Assembly (NCBI RefSeq): GCF_000196255.1
Contig: NC_006371.1
Span: 62,001 to 126,000, forward strand
Direction: 5' to 3'
Length of the DNA: 64,000 nt
From: Photobacterium profundum SS9
GTDB lineage: Bacteria; Pseudomonadota; Gammaproteobacteria; Enterobacterales; Vibrionaceae
Positions within the stretch are counted from its first letter, which is position 1; every line of letters starts with the position of its first letter. Under the pieces are notes generated by a model. That model saw only the letters and a program-made list of their open reading frames with translations, was not told the origin of the DNA and did not search any database. This document shows positions 9,705 to 19,828 of this stretch, in pieces. The position numbers and the translations under genes were made by a program.

Positions 9705-10655
9705 TTATAGACGCTCTGCGATCATGACTTCAAGCTTACCTTGGTCAACCGCAAAGTTACGGATACCGTCAGCCAGTTTTTCAACAGCCATTGGGTCTTG
9801 GTTATGTTCCCATAGGAATTCAGCGTGCGTCATTGCTGCTGGGCGTTCTTTAGTGCCATTCGTGTCAATCAGTTTCTCAACCACTTCACCCGTTGCATCT
9901 TCAAGTTCTTGAAGTAGGTTAGGGCTGATAGTTAGACGATCACAACCCGCAAGCTCAAGGATTTCGCCGATGTTACGGAAGCTAGCACCCATAACAACTG
10001 TGTTGTAGCCATACGTTTTGTAGTAGTCGTAAATACCCGTTACCGAAACCACGCCTGGATCTTCAGATGATTCAAAGTCACGACCTTCTTTCGCTTTATA
10101 CCAGTCCATGATGCGACCAACGAAAGGAGAAATTAAGAATACACCCGCTTCAGCACAAGCACGTGCTTGTGCGAATGAGAATAGCAGTGTTAGGTTACAG
10201 TTAATGCCTTCTTTCTCTAGGACTTCAGCGGCGCGAATGCCTTCCCAAGTAGACGCTAACTTAATAAGGATACGGTCGTTAGTGATGCCAGCATCGTTAT
10301 ACATTTTAATAAGCTGACGTGCTTTAATTACGCTGCCTTCTGTATCGTAAGAAAGGCGCGCATCAACTTCTGTTGAAATACGACCAGGTACAACTTTCAG
10401 GATTTCTTTACCGATGTTAACGGCAAGCATGTCGCAGGTGTCTGCAACTTGCTGGGTTTTGTCATTGCTTTGTGCTTTAGCGTACGCAATAGAAGCGTCG
10501 ATAAGAGGAGCATATTCAGCAATCTGAGCTGCTTTAAGAATCAACGATGGGTTTGTCGTAGCATCTTCAGGCTGATATTTACTGATTGCTTCGATATCGC
10601 CAGTGTCAGCAACAACAGTGGTTAGTGCGCGCAATTGTTCCAGTTTAGTGCTCAT
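9705..10655 (-). CDS. talB: Transaldolase
   Basis: A 316-residue transaldolase of the TalB type. It transfers a dihydroxyacetone unit between sedoheptulose-7-phosphate and glyceraldehyde-3-phosphate through a Schiff base. Visible motifs are [13 protein letters not shown] near residue 27, the catalytic-lysine region [19 protein letters not shown] near 130, and [10 protein letters not shown] near 240. Length equals that of Escherichia coli TalB (317). It is the first gene of the tal-tkt operon, with transketolase 79 bases downstream. Confidence 0.96.
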
Positions 10656-11048
10656 ATGTCTCGACCTTCAACGTATTTGGGCTTGTCTCAATGCTAGCTT
10701 AAATTGGAGCTAGCAAAAGTATATTCACGAGTTCTTAACGTAATTCCTGCAAACCAAAAACATACCTGGTGAGCAAATGGATTGGCCAAGAACAATTGAT
10801 GTATCGATAATTGTCTTTTTACAGCAATTTGTCAATTATCAACTGCATCAAAGCGTGTTTAGATCTCATTTTTTATCAGGTACGTCCTGTTTTTCACTTA
10901 ATTCGCTGTTTGAATGGACGGCTTCACTGTTTGTTCAGCGCAGTAAATGAATGAGCAAGTGATCACGGTTGCGATCAAATGTTCAGTATTGGTGAGTGAT
11001 TACTGTTGATTATGAGATGTCATAGGAGTGATGGTAGATAAGTTATCA
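10656..11048. other. Intergenic upstream of talB
   Basis: About 390 bases with no convincing ORF, RNA gene or repeat. It should contain the talB promoter on the minus strand. A GATC-rich stretch (GTGATCACGGTTGCGATCAA near 10959) resembles half-sites for CRP but the spacing is wrong, so I do not call it. Confidence 0.45.
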
Positions 11049-11084
11049 AGCGTATGGACCAAATGATAAGTCGATCCATACGCT
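11049..11084. terminator. Perfect inverted repeat downstream of the sensor kinase
   Basis: AGCGTATGGA and TCCATACGCT pair perfectly over 10 bp with a 16-base loop. It is 26 bases past the stop of the hybrid kinase gene. There is no T-run on the minus strand, so it is a hairpin of uncertain function, perhaps a weak terminator or a 3' stabiliser. Confidence 0.4.
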
Positions 11085-11109
11085 ATTATGATGGTTTTTA
11101 ATTGCAGAT

Positions 11110-14025
11110 TTATATTGCTGTAACAGTGAGCTGTTGGTGAATTTCTTTGATTACGCACTGCAGTTCCTTCGCGAGTAATGCGATTTCGTTTTCTGTCGGC
11201 AATGCTTTTATTTTGACTTTCTTTTCGACGGTTTGAGCGGCTTGACTAACCTTAAATGCACCTATGCTGCCTGATGCTCCTTTTAATGAGTGGCTAATTA
11301 ATACTGCCGCATCAAAGTCAGACTGTTTCAGTGCTTGTTCAAATTTACTGACATCATTAGCGTGCTCTTGTGTAAACATCATTAGAAATTGAACAACAAT
11401 GTTATGGTCGTCGTCCATCATCTCTAACAAAGTACTTAACTCGATATGCTTAAATTGCGTTGGGTCGAGGGTTATATCACAGCCTTCACCGTTGTTAATA
11501 TCTAAGCTAAAATTTTGATCGAGTATATCGAATGAATGATCGGTGTCGCTTTGCTCACTGACTGGCTCAATATCGCGTTCGGTTGTAAGGATCTCAGCCT
11601 CTTCAATATTGTTATTCATCAATAGCGAACTAGATGCTTTCGCTGGCATTGTCGGCGTAATGTCTTCTGGCTCAGTTCTTAGTGAGGCCATGGCCGTAAT
11701 CTTGCTTTTGAATCGTTGTAATGCATCCTGTAATTTACGTTCATCAAGTGGTTTGGTGATAACGCAATCTGCCCCCGCACGGAGCATGTTTCTTTGGGTT
11801 TCTTCAAATACATCGGCAGTACATGCAAAGATGGGTATTTGGCAAATAGCTGAATTAAGTGCACGAATACGTTTAGTGGCTTCTATGCCATCCATTACTG
11901 GCATGTGATTATCCATTAAGATCACATCAAAATATACATGTTCGAGTATTTTGAGTGCTTCCGCACCATTTTCTACCGCGTGTGTATTAAAGCCATATTG
12001 TTTAAGGAATGATTCGATGATGAGTACATTCAAATGATTATCTTCAACAATAAGCACTTTCAAATTAATAAAAGTACTGCGATCAAATTCAACTTCTTGT
12101 TGTTTTTCTTGCTTATAGTAGCCTTGTTCGACCACTAAAGTAATGGTAAACGTTGAGCCTTTGCCATATGCACTTTCTAACTGAATATCACCATTCATTA
12201 GGTTTGCTAGCTGCCTAACAATGCTTAAACCTAACCCTGTACCACCAAACCGGCGACTGGTTGATATTTCTGCTTGTGAAAATGGGTCAAAAATTTGCTG
12301 CATACGATCTTCAGCAATACCAATTCCTGTATCTTGAGCGGTAATAATGAGTTTTCTTTCTTTAGGGTTGTCGCATTGCCCTTGGTTTAACGACACCCTA
12401 ACTTCACCTTTATCAGTAAACTTGATGGCATTGTTAATCACATTAAACAGTATTTGGCGAATACGAGATTTATCGGCAAAAAACCAACTGTTAGAGTCAA
12501 AGTGACATTGAATGGAGAAATCGAGACCTTTCTCTTTTGCCAGTGAATAGTAAGTGCTTTCAATTGTGCCGACTAAATCTGTAATACAGAAATTGGCTTT
12601 ATTGAGTTTGAATTGCCCTTGTTCAATTTTAGAGAAATCCAAAATGTCGTTGAGTATCGACATCATGTGCTTACCTGAATCGAGCAACGTCAGAAGGTGA
12701 TGTCTTTGTTCTTGCGTTAGGTCTGTTTTTAACAGTAACTGCGATAGCCCTAGCATCCCATTCATTGGGGTACGAATTTCATGCGAGAGGTTGGCCAAGA
12801 AGGTGGATTTCGCGCGATCAGCGGCTTCTGCTTTTTCTAATGCTTGGTTCAATCGCTGTGTATCATACGCAATTTTTGTCGCACCTTGATTCAGTGCTTC
12901 TTGCAGCACTTGAAATTCATGTGGACCTTTAAGGGTATGCTGACTGGTGTAGTTACCAAGCTTAAATTGTGCCGCAAAACGCGCGAGTTTTGCTAGCGGT
13001 ACGGTAATTCGCTTTGTAAGCACAATCGACAAAACCATGACAATACAGGCGGTAAACAATAGCGCCAGCATGAAATACCGGTAAAGGTAATCGATCGCTT
13101 GGGTTGCGACATGTTGCGGTGTAATAGTGACCAACGACCACCGTGTTTCATTGTTATTGCTGAGTGTATTAAGGGGGGAGACTGTTGTAAGTAAATCGTC
13201 GCCATAACGATTGGTGTAATGAGAAACACCATATTGCATATTGTTCTCACTAAATGCACCCGCACTATAATTTTGTTTAAAGTCGTTGAATACTTGTAGT
13301 GACCGCCCTTGATTTTTACCAGAAAGAATCGTATTACCGTCATTGTTGATGATAAAAACATATTCAGCACTGGCGATGTTGTCGGTAAAGTAGGTTAGAC
13401 TTTCATTAATCTCACTTAAAAGGTATTCAACGACGAGGTAACGGTCTTCGCTCGCGGCTGTATCTGAATCATTGTTCACTTTCGTAATGAGTAGCAAGCA
13501 AGGTACAGAAATGAGATCTTGTGGCACCGAAATGAAAACATTATCGCCTGTCGCTGCCATTTGTTTAATGGCAGACTCAATGTTTATTAGGCCGAATTTG
13601 CGTAGTTCGTTATGAAGAGTAACGGTTTCTAAAGAACGGGAGGAACGGCTAATAAAAAAGTCATCCCCTTTTTTCTCAACAAGGTGAATGGCATTAAAAG
13701 CTTGATCAACCTCAGTGAGCTTGGTCAGGTAGTGACTGATAAACCCTTGGCTGTCTGATGCCGGATATGACGCTATAGGTGCATCCTGTTCGAATATTGG
13801 TGAACTTGATAATACCTTTAAGCTTAATAATCGATTAGCGATAATATCATCAATGTTTTTGGCTGCAATGTTGGTGCGGCTACTGATCCCTTTTGCTATT
13901 TGCCCCAATGCCACAGTAGACAGTTTCTCACTGCTTATCCAGCTGTATAAGAAGGCTGGAATAATACCAACAGCTAACATGCTGGCTAATAAAATAGGTT
14001 TAATTTTGTTTGGAATTAACCGCAT
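11110..14025 (-). CDS. Hybrid sensor histidine kinase (CACHE-like sensor, HAMP, HisKA, HATPase, REC, HPt)
   Basis: A 971-residue membrane sensor. A first helix (about residues 7-28) and a second (about 310-330) bracket a periplasmic region of about 280 residues that looks like a dCACHE ligand domain. HAMP follows, then HisKA with SHEIRTP (His415), an HATPase with NAIKFT and GTGLGLSIV, a receiver domain with phospho-acceptor Asp705 (LMDNHMP), and a C-terminal HPt domain with His912 (ISHSLKGA). This is a full His-Asp-His phosphorelay in one chain; the final response regulator is elsewhere. The start at 14025 (MRLIPNKIK) has AAGAAGAG upstream; ATGs at 14049 and 14076 are possible. It stands alone, so the target cannot be deduced. 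Confidence 0.92.
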   Translation of the reverse strand: MRLIPNKIKPILLASMLAVGIIPAFLYSWISSEKLSTVALGQIAKGISSRTNIAAKNIDDIIANRLLSLKVLSSSPIFEQDAPIASYPASDSQGFISHYLTKLTEVDQAFNAIHLVEKKGDDFFISRSSRSLETVTLHNELRKFGLINIESAIKQMAATGDNVFISVPQDLISVPCLLLITKVNNDSDTAASEDRYLVVEYLLSEINESLTYFTDNIASAEYVFIINNDGNTILSGKNQGRSLQVFNDFKQNYSAGAFSENNMQYGVSHYTNRYGDDLLTTVSPLNTLSNNNETRWSLVTITPQHVATQAIDYLYRYFMLALLFTACIVMVLSIVLTKRITVPLAKLARFAAQFKLGNYTSQHTLKGPHEFQVLQEALNQGATKIAYDTQRLNQALEKAEAADRAKSTFLANLSHEIRTPMNGMLGLSQLLLKTDLTQEQRHHLLTLLDSGKHMMSILNDILDFSKIEQGQFKLNKANFCITDLVGTIESTYYSLAKEKGLDFSIQCHFDSNSWFFADKSRIRQILFNVINNAIKFTDKGEVRVSLNQGQCDNPKERKLIITAQDTGIGIAEDRMQQIFDPFSQAEISTSRRFGGTGLGLSIVRQLANLMNGDIQLESAYGKGSTFTITLVVEQGYYKQEKQQEVEFDRSTFINLKVLIVEDNHLNVLIIESFLKQYGFNTHAVENGAEALKILEHVYFDVILMDNHMPVMDGIEATKRIRALNSAICQIPIFACTADVFEETQRNMLRAGADCVITKPLDERKLQDALQRFKSKITAMASLRTEPEDITPTMPAKASSSLLMNNNIEEAEILTTERDIEPVSEQSDTDHSFDILDQNFSLDINNGEGCDITLDPTQFKHIELSTLLEMMDDDHNIVVQFLMMFTQEHANDVSKFEQALKQSDFDAAVLISHSLKGASGSIGAFKVSQAAQTVEKKVKIKALPTENEIALLAKELQCVIKEIHQQLTVTAI

Positions 14026-14295
14026 AACATCTCTTCTTATGAAATCCATTTCAATATCAGCTAACCATAACGGCACGAATAACGACGAAATGCCGATATT
14101 AACAATATTTATACATTTAGTATCGACTTGCTTACTAACAACTTTATCTATATTTCAATAATATGTGATGATACCGATGCTTAGCTGTTGATTATTGTAT
14201 GCTAAGAGGGGAAAGAAAAGCGGATTGCAAGGCAGACTTTAGGTATATGCCCGCCTTGCTGACAGAGGTTGTAAGGTTACGTGTCGTTAAAAGAA

Positions 14296-15786
14296 TTAAT
14301 TAAGCAACTGTTCCAGTGTTAATGGGGCAGGCGTAAGTCCAACTTGTTGAGCCGGTGTTAGGCCTGATCGATCTTGACGGCAAAGGTTATGCCATGCTCG
14401 ATAAATATCCAGTAAAGGTAGCAAACCTGCAGGGCGAAGCTTACGACGCGGTTCATTCACTAATTGCGAAAATTGATCATGGAATCGTGTTTGGTATTCG
14501 CTAATACTGCGGTGTGATGCCAGCTCTAGCCATTTAGCTTCGTCACCTTTGTTACCGCCTAAATGACTTATCCCTTTGTTTATTTCACCATGACGAGTAA
14601 ATGCCCAGCGATCACGCCACCATCCCATTAATACGATATCAACACGTCCAGCCACTTGACCGCGTTGCCAGCCTTTATCTTCTACGACGTAAAGTGGGTT
14701 AATGGTTTTATTCTTAATTCGATCAATAAAAACAGAGACACATGCAGAGCGCAATAAGGTTTCTTGAGGCATAAATATTGCCAAGGATTCATTATATTCA
14801 AGCATTTGTGATAAGTGCAGATAATGTGCATAGACCGTATATTGCGGGCGGATTAAGCACCCTTTTGAAGGGTAATTAAACCGTGCAATATTACTGAGTG
14901 GATCTTCCATATTGGTGCGATCTAATACCTCACGATACATTGCATCAACGCGCGCTAAAATACCTTGAGGGTGCGATGATGGTACTTCTACCAATTTAGG
15001 CGCAGGAGCTGCCATAAAGCGGGTATCATTTTTATATGGGTCGTGACTTTTACTCGGATTTAGGACATCACTTTGGTGATAATTAACATGCTGCCCGACG
15101 ATATAGCCTGATGTGGCTTCACCGGTTGCAATCCATAGCACACCATTATCACTAGTGGGCTGTAATGGTTTCATATCTGTCGCTAAGCTGAGTGTTTGTG
15201 CATGTTTAAACAAGCGAGCATCAAACATCGAGAGCTGGCGACGGCAACGGCTGGCAATGTGTGAAAGCTGATCGTAGAACGATTTTGGATTCATGCTTAA
15301 ACGGCGGCAAATATCACGGACAGAATAGCCAGTGAAAAGCATTGCGAGTAACTTCTGTTGCACAAGGTGTTTGCCATTAAAGCCAGACCAGCGATCAACG
15401 AAGGTTGTTTGACAACATTTACAGCGGTAACGCTGTCGATCACCACTGTAACCAAAAGCATGGTAAAGGTGACGATGTGTCAGAACGGGTAAACCAAGGT
15501 TATCGCAGTCGGGATTGCAGCAGGCGGGTAAACCACTACTTTGCGCGACTTTTAGGCGAGTGACTTCAGCGACTACATCATGATTATTTATTACTGGTGG
15601 AAAAGCACCGCACTCACGACATATTAATGTAGGACGATTAGGGTTGGTACGTTGCATAACATAGTGGTGTTCATCTTTGGAACCAAAATTTTTGCAACTT
15701 ACTGTTTTGCAATGATTTAGCTGTAAAGATTCATATGCTGGAGGTAGCAAGGTATTGTCTATGTTTGAGTGAAGTGTTTTCATCAT
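14296..15786 (-). CDS. Zinc-ribbon, transposase-like protein of unknown role
   Basis: A 496-residue protein whose N-terminal 140 residues hold several Cys pairs typical of zinc ribbons (HCKTVSCKNFG, LICRECG, CCNPDCDNLG, RYRCKCCQTTF), followed by an HTH-like SVRDICRRLSMNPKSFYDQL near residue 160. This is the front-end layout of IS1/IS1595-type transposases, where zinc ribbon and HTH bind DNA. The C-terminal 330 residues are not a DDE domain that I can recognise. No terminal inverted repeats or target duplications are seen around the gene, so it looks like a domesticated, single-copy chromosomal protein. I do not assign a function; similar proteins are annotated as hypothetical in vibrios as far as I recall. 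Confidence 0.6.
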   Translation of the reverse strand: MMKTLHSNIDNTLLPPAYESLQLNHCKTVSCKNFGSKDEHHYVMQRTNPNRPTLICRECGAFPPVINNHDVVAEVTRLKVAQSSGLPACCNPDCDNLGLPVLTHRHLYHAFGYSGDRQRYRCKCCQTTFVDRWSGFNGKHLVQQKLLAMLFTGYSVRDICRRLSMNPKSFYDQLSHIASRCRRQLSMFDARLFKHAQTLSLATDMKPLQPTSDNGVLWIATGEATSGYIVGQHVNYHQSDVLNPSKSHDPYKNDTRFMAAPAPKLVEVPSSHPQGILARVDAMYREVLDRTNMEDPLSNIARFNYPSKGCLIRPQYTVYAHYLHLSQMLEYNESLAIFMPQETLLRSACVSVFIDRIKNKTINPLYVVEDKGWQRGQVAGRVDIVLMGWWRDRWAFTRHGEINKGISHLGGNKGDEAKWLELASHRSISEYQTRFHDQFSQLVNEPRRKLRPAGLLPLLDIYRAWHNLCRQDRSGLTPAQQVGLTPAPLTLEQLLN

Positions 15787-15839
15787 GACAGCCTAACCCT
15801 ATCCTTGTGCTGGAGCAATAAGATTGGGGGAGAAGGGCA

Positions 15840-15870
15840 CTGGACAAAAGGCAATAAACCTTCTGTCCAG
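15840..15870. repeat. Inverted repeat upstream of the zinc-ribbon gene
   Basis: CTGGACA and TGTCCAG form the outer arms, with AAGG/CCTT continuing the stem inward around a short loop. It lies about 55 bases upstream of the zinc-ribbon gene start and could be an operator or an mRNA leader hairpin. Otherwise the 400 bases between this gene and deoD show no ORF or RNA gene. Confidence 0.45.
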
Positions 15871-16187
15871 TACTGAATTAGCGTTGTGTAAGTTAGTTGT
15901 TATTTTGTATTTCTCGCTGAGAAAAAATCGACATGATTGTTTTCCCAATTCAAATTGTGTAAGACGCCACATTTTACAAAAAGTTGAGCTGCGATAATGC
16001 TCAATAACAACCTTCTTGTGACACTAACTTTTCCCTTTTTCGTATTTCTGTTTTTTTGTTAATAGCGATGACATTGCGATTGTAATCAATGTCATTGATA
16101 TTAATTCTGCGTTGGCAGAAGGGCGGCCAGAGAATCGGGGAAAACCCTAACCGCAATATCTTATTTTGATGCCTGAAGTTACGTAGC

Positions 16188-16898
16188 CTAGATGTTCACT
16201 GCTGTTTCTAGTGCCACATTCATCATTTCACCAAACGACTTTTGGCGATCTTCAGAGCTTAGTTTCTCACCACGTTTAATGTGATCAGATACGGTTAGAA
16301 TAGTCAGTGCTTTAGCACCCAGTTCAGCGGCAACACCATAAATACCAGCCGCTTCCATATCTATACCTAACATGCCTAGCTTTTCCATCTTATCGAAAAG
16401 GCCTTCTTCTGGGCTGTAGAATAAATCGGCAGAGAAAATGTTACCTACACGTACATTCACGTTCTGTAGGCGTGCTTGCTGTACAGATGTTTCTAGTAAG
16501 TGGAAATCAGCGATTGCAGCGAAATCGTGGTCATTAAAACGAATACGGTTCACTTTAGAGTCAGTTGATGCACCCATACCGATGATAATGTCCATTAATT
16601 TAACGTCGTCGTGTACGGCGCCACAGCTACCAACACGAATGATGTTTTTCACACCAAAATCTTTGATAAGTTCATGAACGTAAATAGAACATGAAGGGAT
16701 ACCCATACCGTGACCCATTACTGAAACACGCTTACCTTTGTAAGTGCCAGTAAAACCTAGCATGCTACGTACGTCACACACTTGTTTTACATCTTCCAAG
16801 AAATTCTCAGCGATGAATTTTGCGCGAAGCGGATCACCTGGCATTAAGACTGTTTCTGCAAAATCACCAAGTTCAGCATTAATATGTGGAGTAGCCAT
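16188..16898 (-). CDS. deoD: Purine nucleoside phosphorylase, DeoD type
   Basis: A 236-residue hexameric-type purine nucleoside phosphorylase. It splits purine (deoxy)ribonucleosides with phosphate into base and (deoxy)ribose-1-phosphate in nucleoside salvage. The start [20 protein letters not shown] is the phosphate-binding region of the DeoD family, RVGSCGAV is near residue 87, and the nucleoside-binding [15 protein letters not shown] is near 178. It follows the small xapX gene by 50 bases on the same strand. Vibrios usually keep the catabolic deoD with the deo operon; a copy paired with xapX is likely a paralogue for nucleoside scavenging. Confidence 0.95.
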   Translation of the reverse strand: MATPHINAELGDFAETVLMPGDPLRAKFIAENFLEDVKQVCDVRSMLGFTGTYKGKRVSVMGHGMGIPSCSIYVHELIKDFGVKNIIRVGSCGAVHDDVKLMDIIIGMGASTDSKVNRIRFNDHDFAAIADFHLLETSVQQARLQNVNVRVGNIFSADLFYSPEEGLFDKMEKLGMLGIDMEAAGIYGVAAELGAKALTILTVSDHIKRGEKLSSEDRQKSFGEMMNVALETAVNI

Positions 16899-16948
16899 AA
16901 TTAGGTCCTAGAAATTTGATTAGAATAGATGAGTCTGTAAGTTAATAC

Positions 16949-17119
16949 TTACGAGAAAAAGCGTTCAATAACTGTTTGGTAGGCAACACCACCAAGGTAA
17001 ACACCTACGATTCCCATAATGCCAGACAGTACGGGTGGTGCCGGTAACGGCAGTTTAACCGCAGTAAAGAATGCGCCGACAATAAAGCCAGCAAAAATAG
17101 CAAGCATGATCTCGCTCAT
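16949..17119 (-). CDS. xapX: XapX domain (DUF1427) small membrane protein
   Basis: A 56-residue protein beginning MSEIMLAIFAGFIVGAFFTA, with the signature VKLPLPAPPVLSGIMGIVGV of the XapX/DUF1427 family. Two short hydrophobic segments (about 5-20 and 32-46) point to an inner-membrane protein. The name comes from a gene in the xanthosine (xap) locus, so its place 50 bases in front of deoD fits a purine nucleoside salvage operon; biochemical function is unknown. GAGGG lies 7 bases upstream of the ATG at 17119. It is easily missed because it is so short. Confidence 0.85.
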   Translation of the reverse strand: MSEIMLAIFAGFIVGAFFTAVKLPLPAPPVLSGIMGIVGVYLGGVAYQTVIERFFS

Positions 17120-17216
17120 GTGTTTACCCTCTGTGTGTTACATATCTACATAAAAAAGTAACGGTAAATAGGCTGCTCTATTGGTCCGATTTTTATCGGA
17201 AGGCGCCTTTAATCAA

Positions 17217-17234
17217 TACCAATTTAAATTGGTA
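17217..17234. promoter_or_regulatory. 18-bp perfect palindrome upstream of xapX-deoD
   Basis: TACCAATTTAAATTGGTA is a perfect palindrome about 100 bases before the xapX start codon. Just downstream toward the gene, TCCGAT and ATCGGA (17185-17200) form a second dyad. Such symmetry so close to a salvage operon suggests an operator for a dimeric repressor; which protein binds cannot be told. Confidence 0.4.
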
Positions 17235-17282
17235 AAGCTTACCGTTTGTTGTGTGGCTAGTTTATGGAACTGCTCTTTCTTG

Positions 17283-17304
17283 TCTCGAGATCATGATCAC
17301 ATTT
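17283..17304 (-). promoter_or_regulatory. Probable CRP site upstream of xapX-deoD
   Basis: On the minus strand the sequence AAATGTGATCATGATC followed by TCGAGA fits the CRP consensus strongly in its first half and weakly in its second. It is centred about 175 bases before the xapX start. Nucleoside catabolism genes are classically activated by cAMP-CRP, so the site makes biological sense. It has not been tested. Confidence 0.45.
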
Positions 17305-17532
17305 TCATTTCTTCCCTAACAAAAATAGCACCTTGATAACCAAACCTGTTGAAAATGAGAGGGGAATCGTTTGCTAAAGCTCGATTTATGGGTGCTGAAT
17401 AAATTCTTAATGATGTTAATATCAGTTGTTAACTATTGAATTAAAAAGATTTTTGTTTTGATATCATGTGTGGTGAACAATATGAATACAAAATATTAAT
17501 AATGTGATCTTGTAATGGTTTTCATTGGAGTT

Positions 17533-17799
17533 TATACCCAAGTTACCTCAAGGTGCTCGTTTCAGCGGGAATTTATTGGGCTCTAGACTAGGCGCTTATT
17601 TATAGACCTAGTGGTTCTACGTTGAAAATGAGCAACACCGTATAGAACCCAATAAAACTCGCCCTTCGGGAGTGATTCAACGTGTCTACTTCAGTGTCAA
17701 ACATGTTTAAAAGGGAGTGCCATTCCTACACATGTTTTCCTTGAATTAAACACGTTGAGATCACTCTGAATCCTGCATCTTGAGGTGACTTGGGTATAC
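17533..17799 (+). repeat. TATACCCAAG palindromic repeat, full-length copy A (267 bp)
   Basis: Begins TATACCCAAGTTACCTCAAG and ends CTTGAGGTGACTTGGGTATA, so the ends are inverted repeats of about 20 bp. Internal dyads (for example CTCGCCCTTCGGGAG) give further hairpins. It has no ORF of note. A second full copy in the opposite direction is at 42811-43076, and short or half copies are at 23460, 23664, 26006, 38791 and 42051. It behaves like a MITE or a large REP-type element. Confidence 0.8.
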
Positions 17800-17852
17800 T
17801 GCGGATCATTATCTGTCTTGTGTATGGATAGATAAATGAGGAATAAAAATGA

Positions 17853-19636
17853 CTATTTTGATTGCTCTGGTAAAAGTTGAGCTTGAGGGTAAATTGTTTT
17901 ACCCGCCTTGATTGTTTCGATAACCTGAATGGTATCTATCTCGCCAGCAGCGACAGTGAGTGGATTTTTATCGAGTATGACAAGGTCTGCGACTTTGCCT
18001 GCTTCTAATGACCCTTTTTCTGATTCCTCAAAAAATTGGTAAGCCGCATTGATGGTGATCGCTTTCAAAGCTTGAACCGGTGATATTCGTTCATCGGTAC
18101 CAATAATAGTGCCGCCCCGAGACAGTCGGTTGACTGCCGTCCATACCATGAATAAAGGGTTTAAAGGGGTCACTGAGAAATCGGTATGGTTAGTGAACCG
18201 TAATTCTTGTTTTAAAGCTGACTGCATAGGATTGGACGTAAAAGCCCGTTCTTTACCTAAACTATTTACCTGTGCATCACCCCAGAAAAAAGCATTGTTG
18301 CTAAAAAAACTAGGGATAAGCCCAAGCTTTTTAAACTGATCAAAGTGAGAAGGGCGCATGAATTGTGAATTGACCACAACATGACGTTGGTTTTGTTCGT
18401 GATTGATTTTGAGTTCATAGTTGACTTGAATGACAGTGTCGATTGCAGCGTCACCATTCGCTGAGGTGTATACGGGTAAACCCTGTTCACACTATATTGA
18501 TAATATTGTTTGAATTTACTGTAAGGCATGATTGGCTCACTACGCCAAGCGGAATTAGTGTTATCCAGATTATCTGGATCAGCATTTCCGGTTAAATACG
18601 GTTGGGTAAACCAGGCACCTTTGCTTTGTGGCGAGCCATCCATGATAAGTTTCATTCCCCCGAGCTTTAAATGATCGGAGTATTGCGCGGGTTTAACGCT
18701 ATTTTTGTCTAGAATGCTTTTTATATCGGTGAATAAAGGCAGTGAAATAATATCGAGGAAGAGTTGTTTATTCACCGCTGCTTGTTGTAGTAATTCAAAC
18801 TCTTTTTGTAACGTTGAGCTATCAACAATCGTTGTATAGCCATATTTTGCGTATTCCATTTGGGCTCGAAATAGAGAACCCAATAAAGCTTGTTCATCAG
18901 GTTTAGACAGCGTTCGATAAATAGGGAGAAAAGCCGCCTCCATCACTAAACCAGCGGGTTCGTTTGTGCCTTTGATCCGGCTAATAATACCGCCATAAGG
19001 AGTGGGTGTTTGTTCATTAATGTTGAAAGCTTCAAGCGCGAGTGAGTTCAGCACTGCACCATGGTTTGATACATGCACGATCATGACTGGATTATCGGGA
19101 AAGACAGGATCAAGCTCATTGATCGTTATGTCGTATAATTCTTCTAATGCGGTGGGATCGTAACCATAAGCGATGATCCATTCCCCTTTTTTGATCGCGT
19201 GTTGTTCTTTGTGTTCAAGCAATGCTGCGAGCAAATCTATAAAGTTTTCGATTATGCCAACAGGGGGAGCTGAAACATTCGCCCAATTATAAATTTTAAG
19301 GGCGGTTGTAAAGTGGCTGTGAGCATCAATAAAGCCAGGTAGCAGGGTTTTCCCCTTTAAATCGATGACGATAGTATTAGCATTACGGTAAAAATTGATT
19401 GTCTCTACATTACCTATAGCAATGATTCTCCCATCTGTAATCGCAAGTGCTTCTGCTGTTTCAGGGATTGCCATGGTTAAAATATTACCATTCAAATAGA
19501 TAGTATCGGCTGAGGAAATATTGTCGGCATGCTGGTGTTTATCATCACAACTTACAGTAATCAGTATTATGGCGATAATAGCAAAAACAATAAATAATCT
19601 GTTTAGCCTCAGACGTACATTTAATGGGTTATACAT
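17853..19636 (-). pseudogene. YtcJ-like amidohydrolase lipoprotein, frameshifted
   Basis: The first part (18481-19636) encodes a lipoprotein signal (ILITVSC) and the N-terminal two thirds of a metal-dependent amidohydrolase: LPGFIDAHSHF near residue 98 carries the HxH metal ligands. The C-terminal third (17853-18480) is in another frame, with GTIIGTDERISPVQALKAI and a GSLEAGKVADLVILDKNPLT finish. The natural text across the junction would read NRGLPVYTSANGDAAIDT, so one G has been lost from the run at 18481-18483. The YtcJ family hydrolyses N-acyl or cyclic amide substrates; the exact substrate is unknown. Loss may be true decay, phase variation or a sequencing error; the rest of the gene is undamaged. 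Confidence 0.82.
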
Positions 19637-19828
19637 CTAGATCACTTTCGCAGTATTTTATTAGATCTTAGACGATAAATTCTTACTGCTGATATTGGTA
19701 AAATAATCAAAGGTTGAGCACGAAACACAGGATGTAAGTTGGCTTAGTTAATCAATATAGGCTAAAAGTTATAGATAGGAAAAAGCCTCTTTTATTTCAT
19801 ATTGATAGCTAAACGAAGGAACGTTGTA

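Noticed and set aside
10959..10985. CRP-like GTGATC...GATCAA sequence upstream of talB
   Set aside because: The two halves are separated by about 12 bases instead of 6, so the spacing does not fit CRP.
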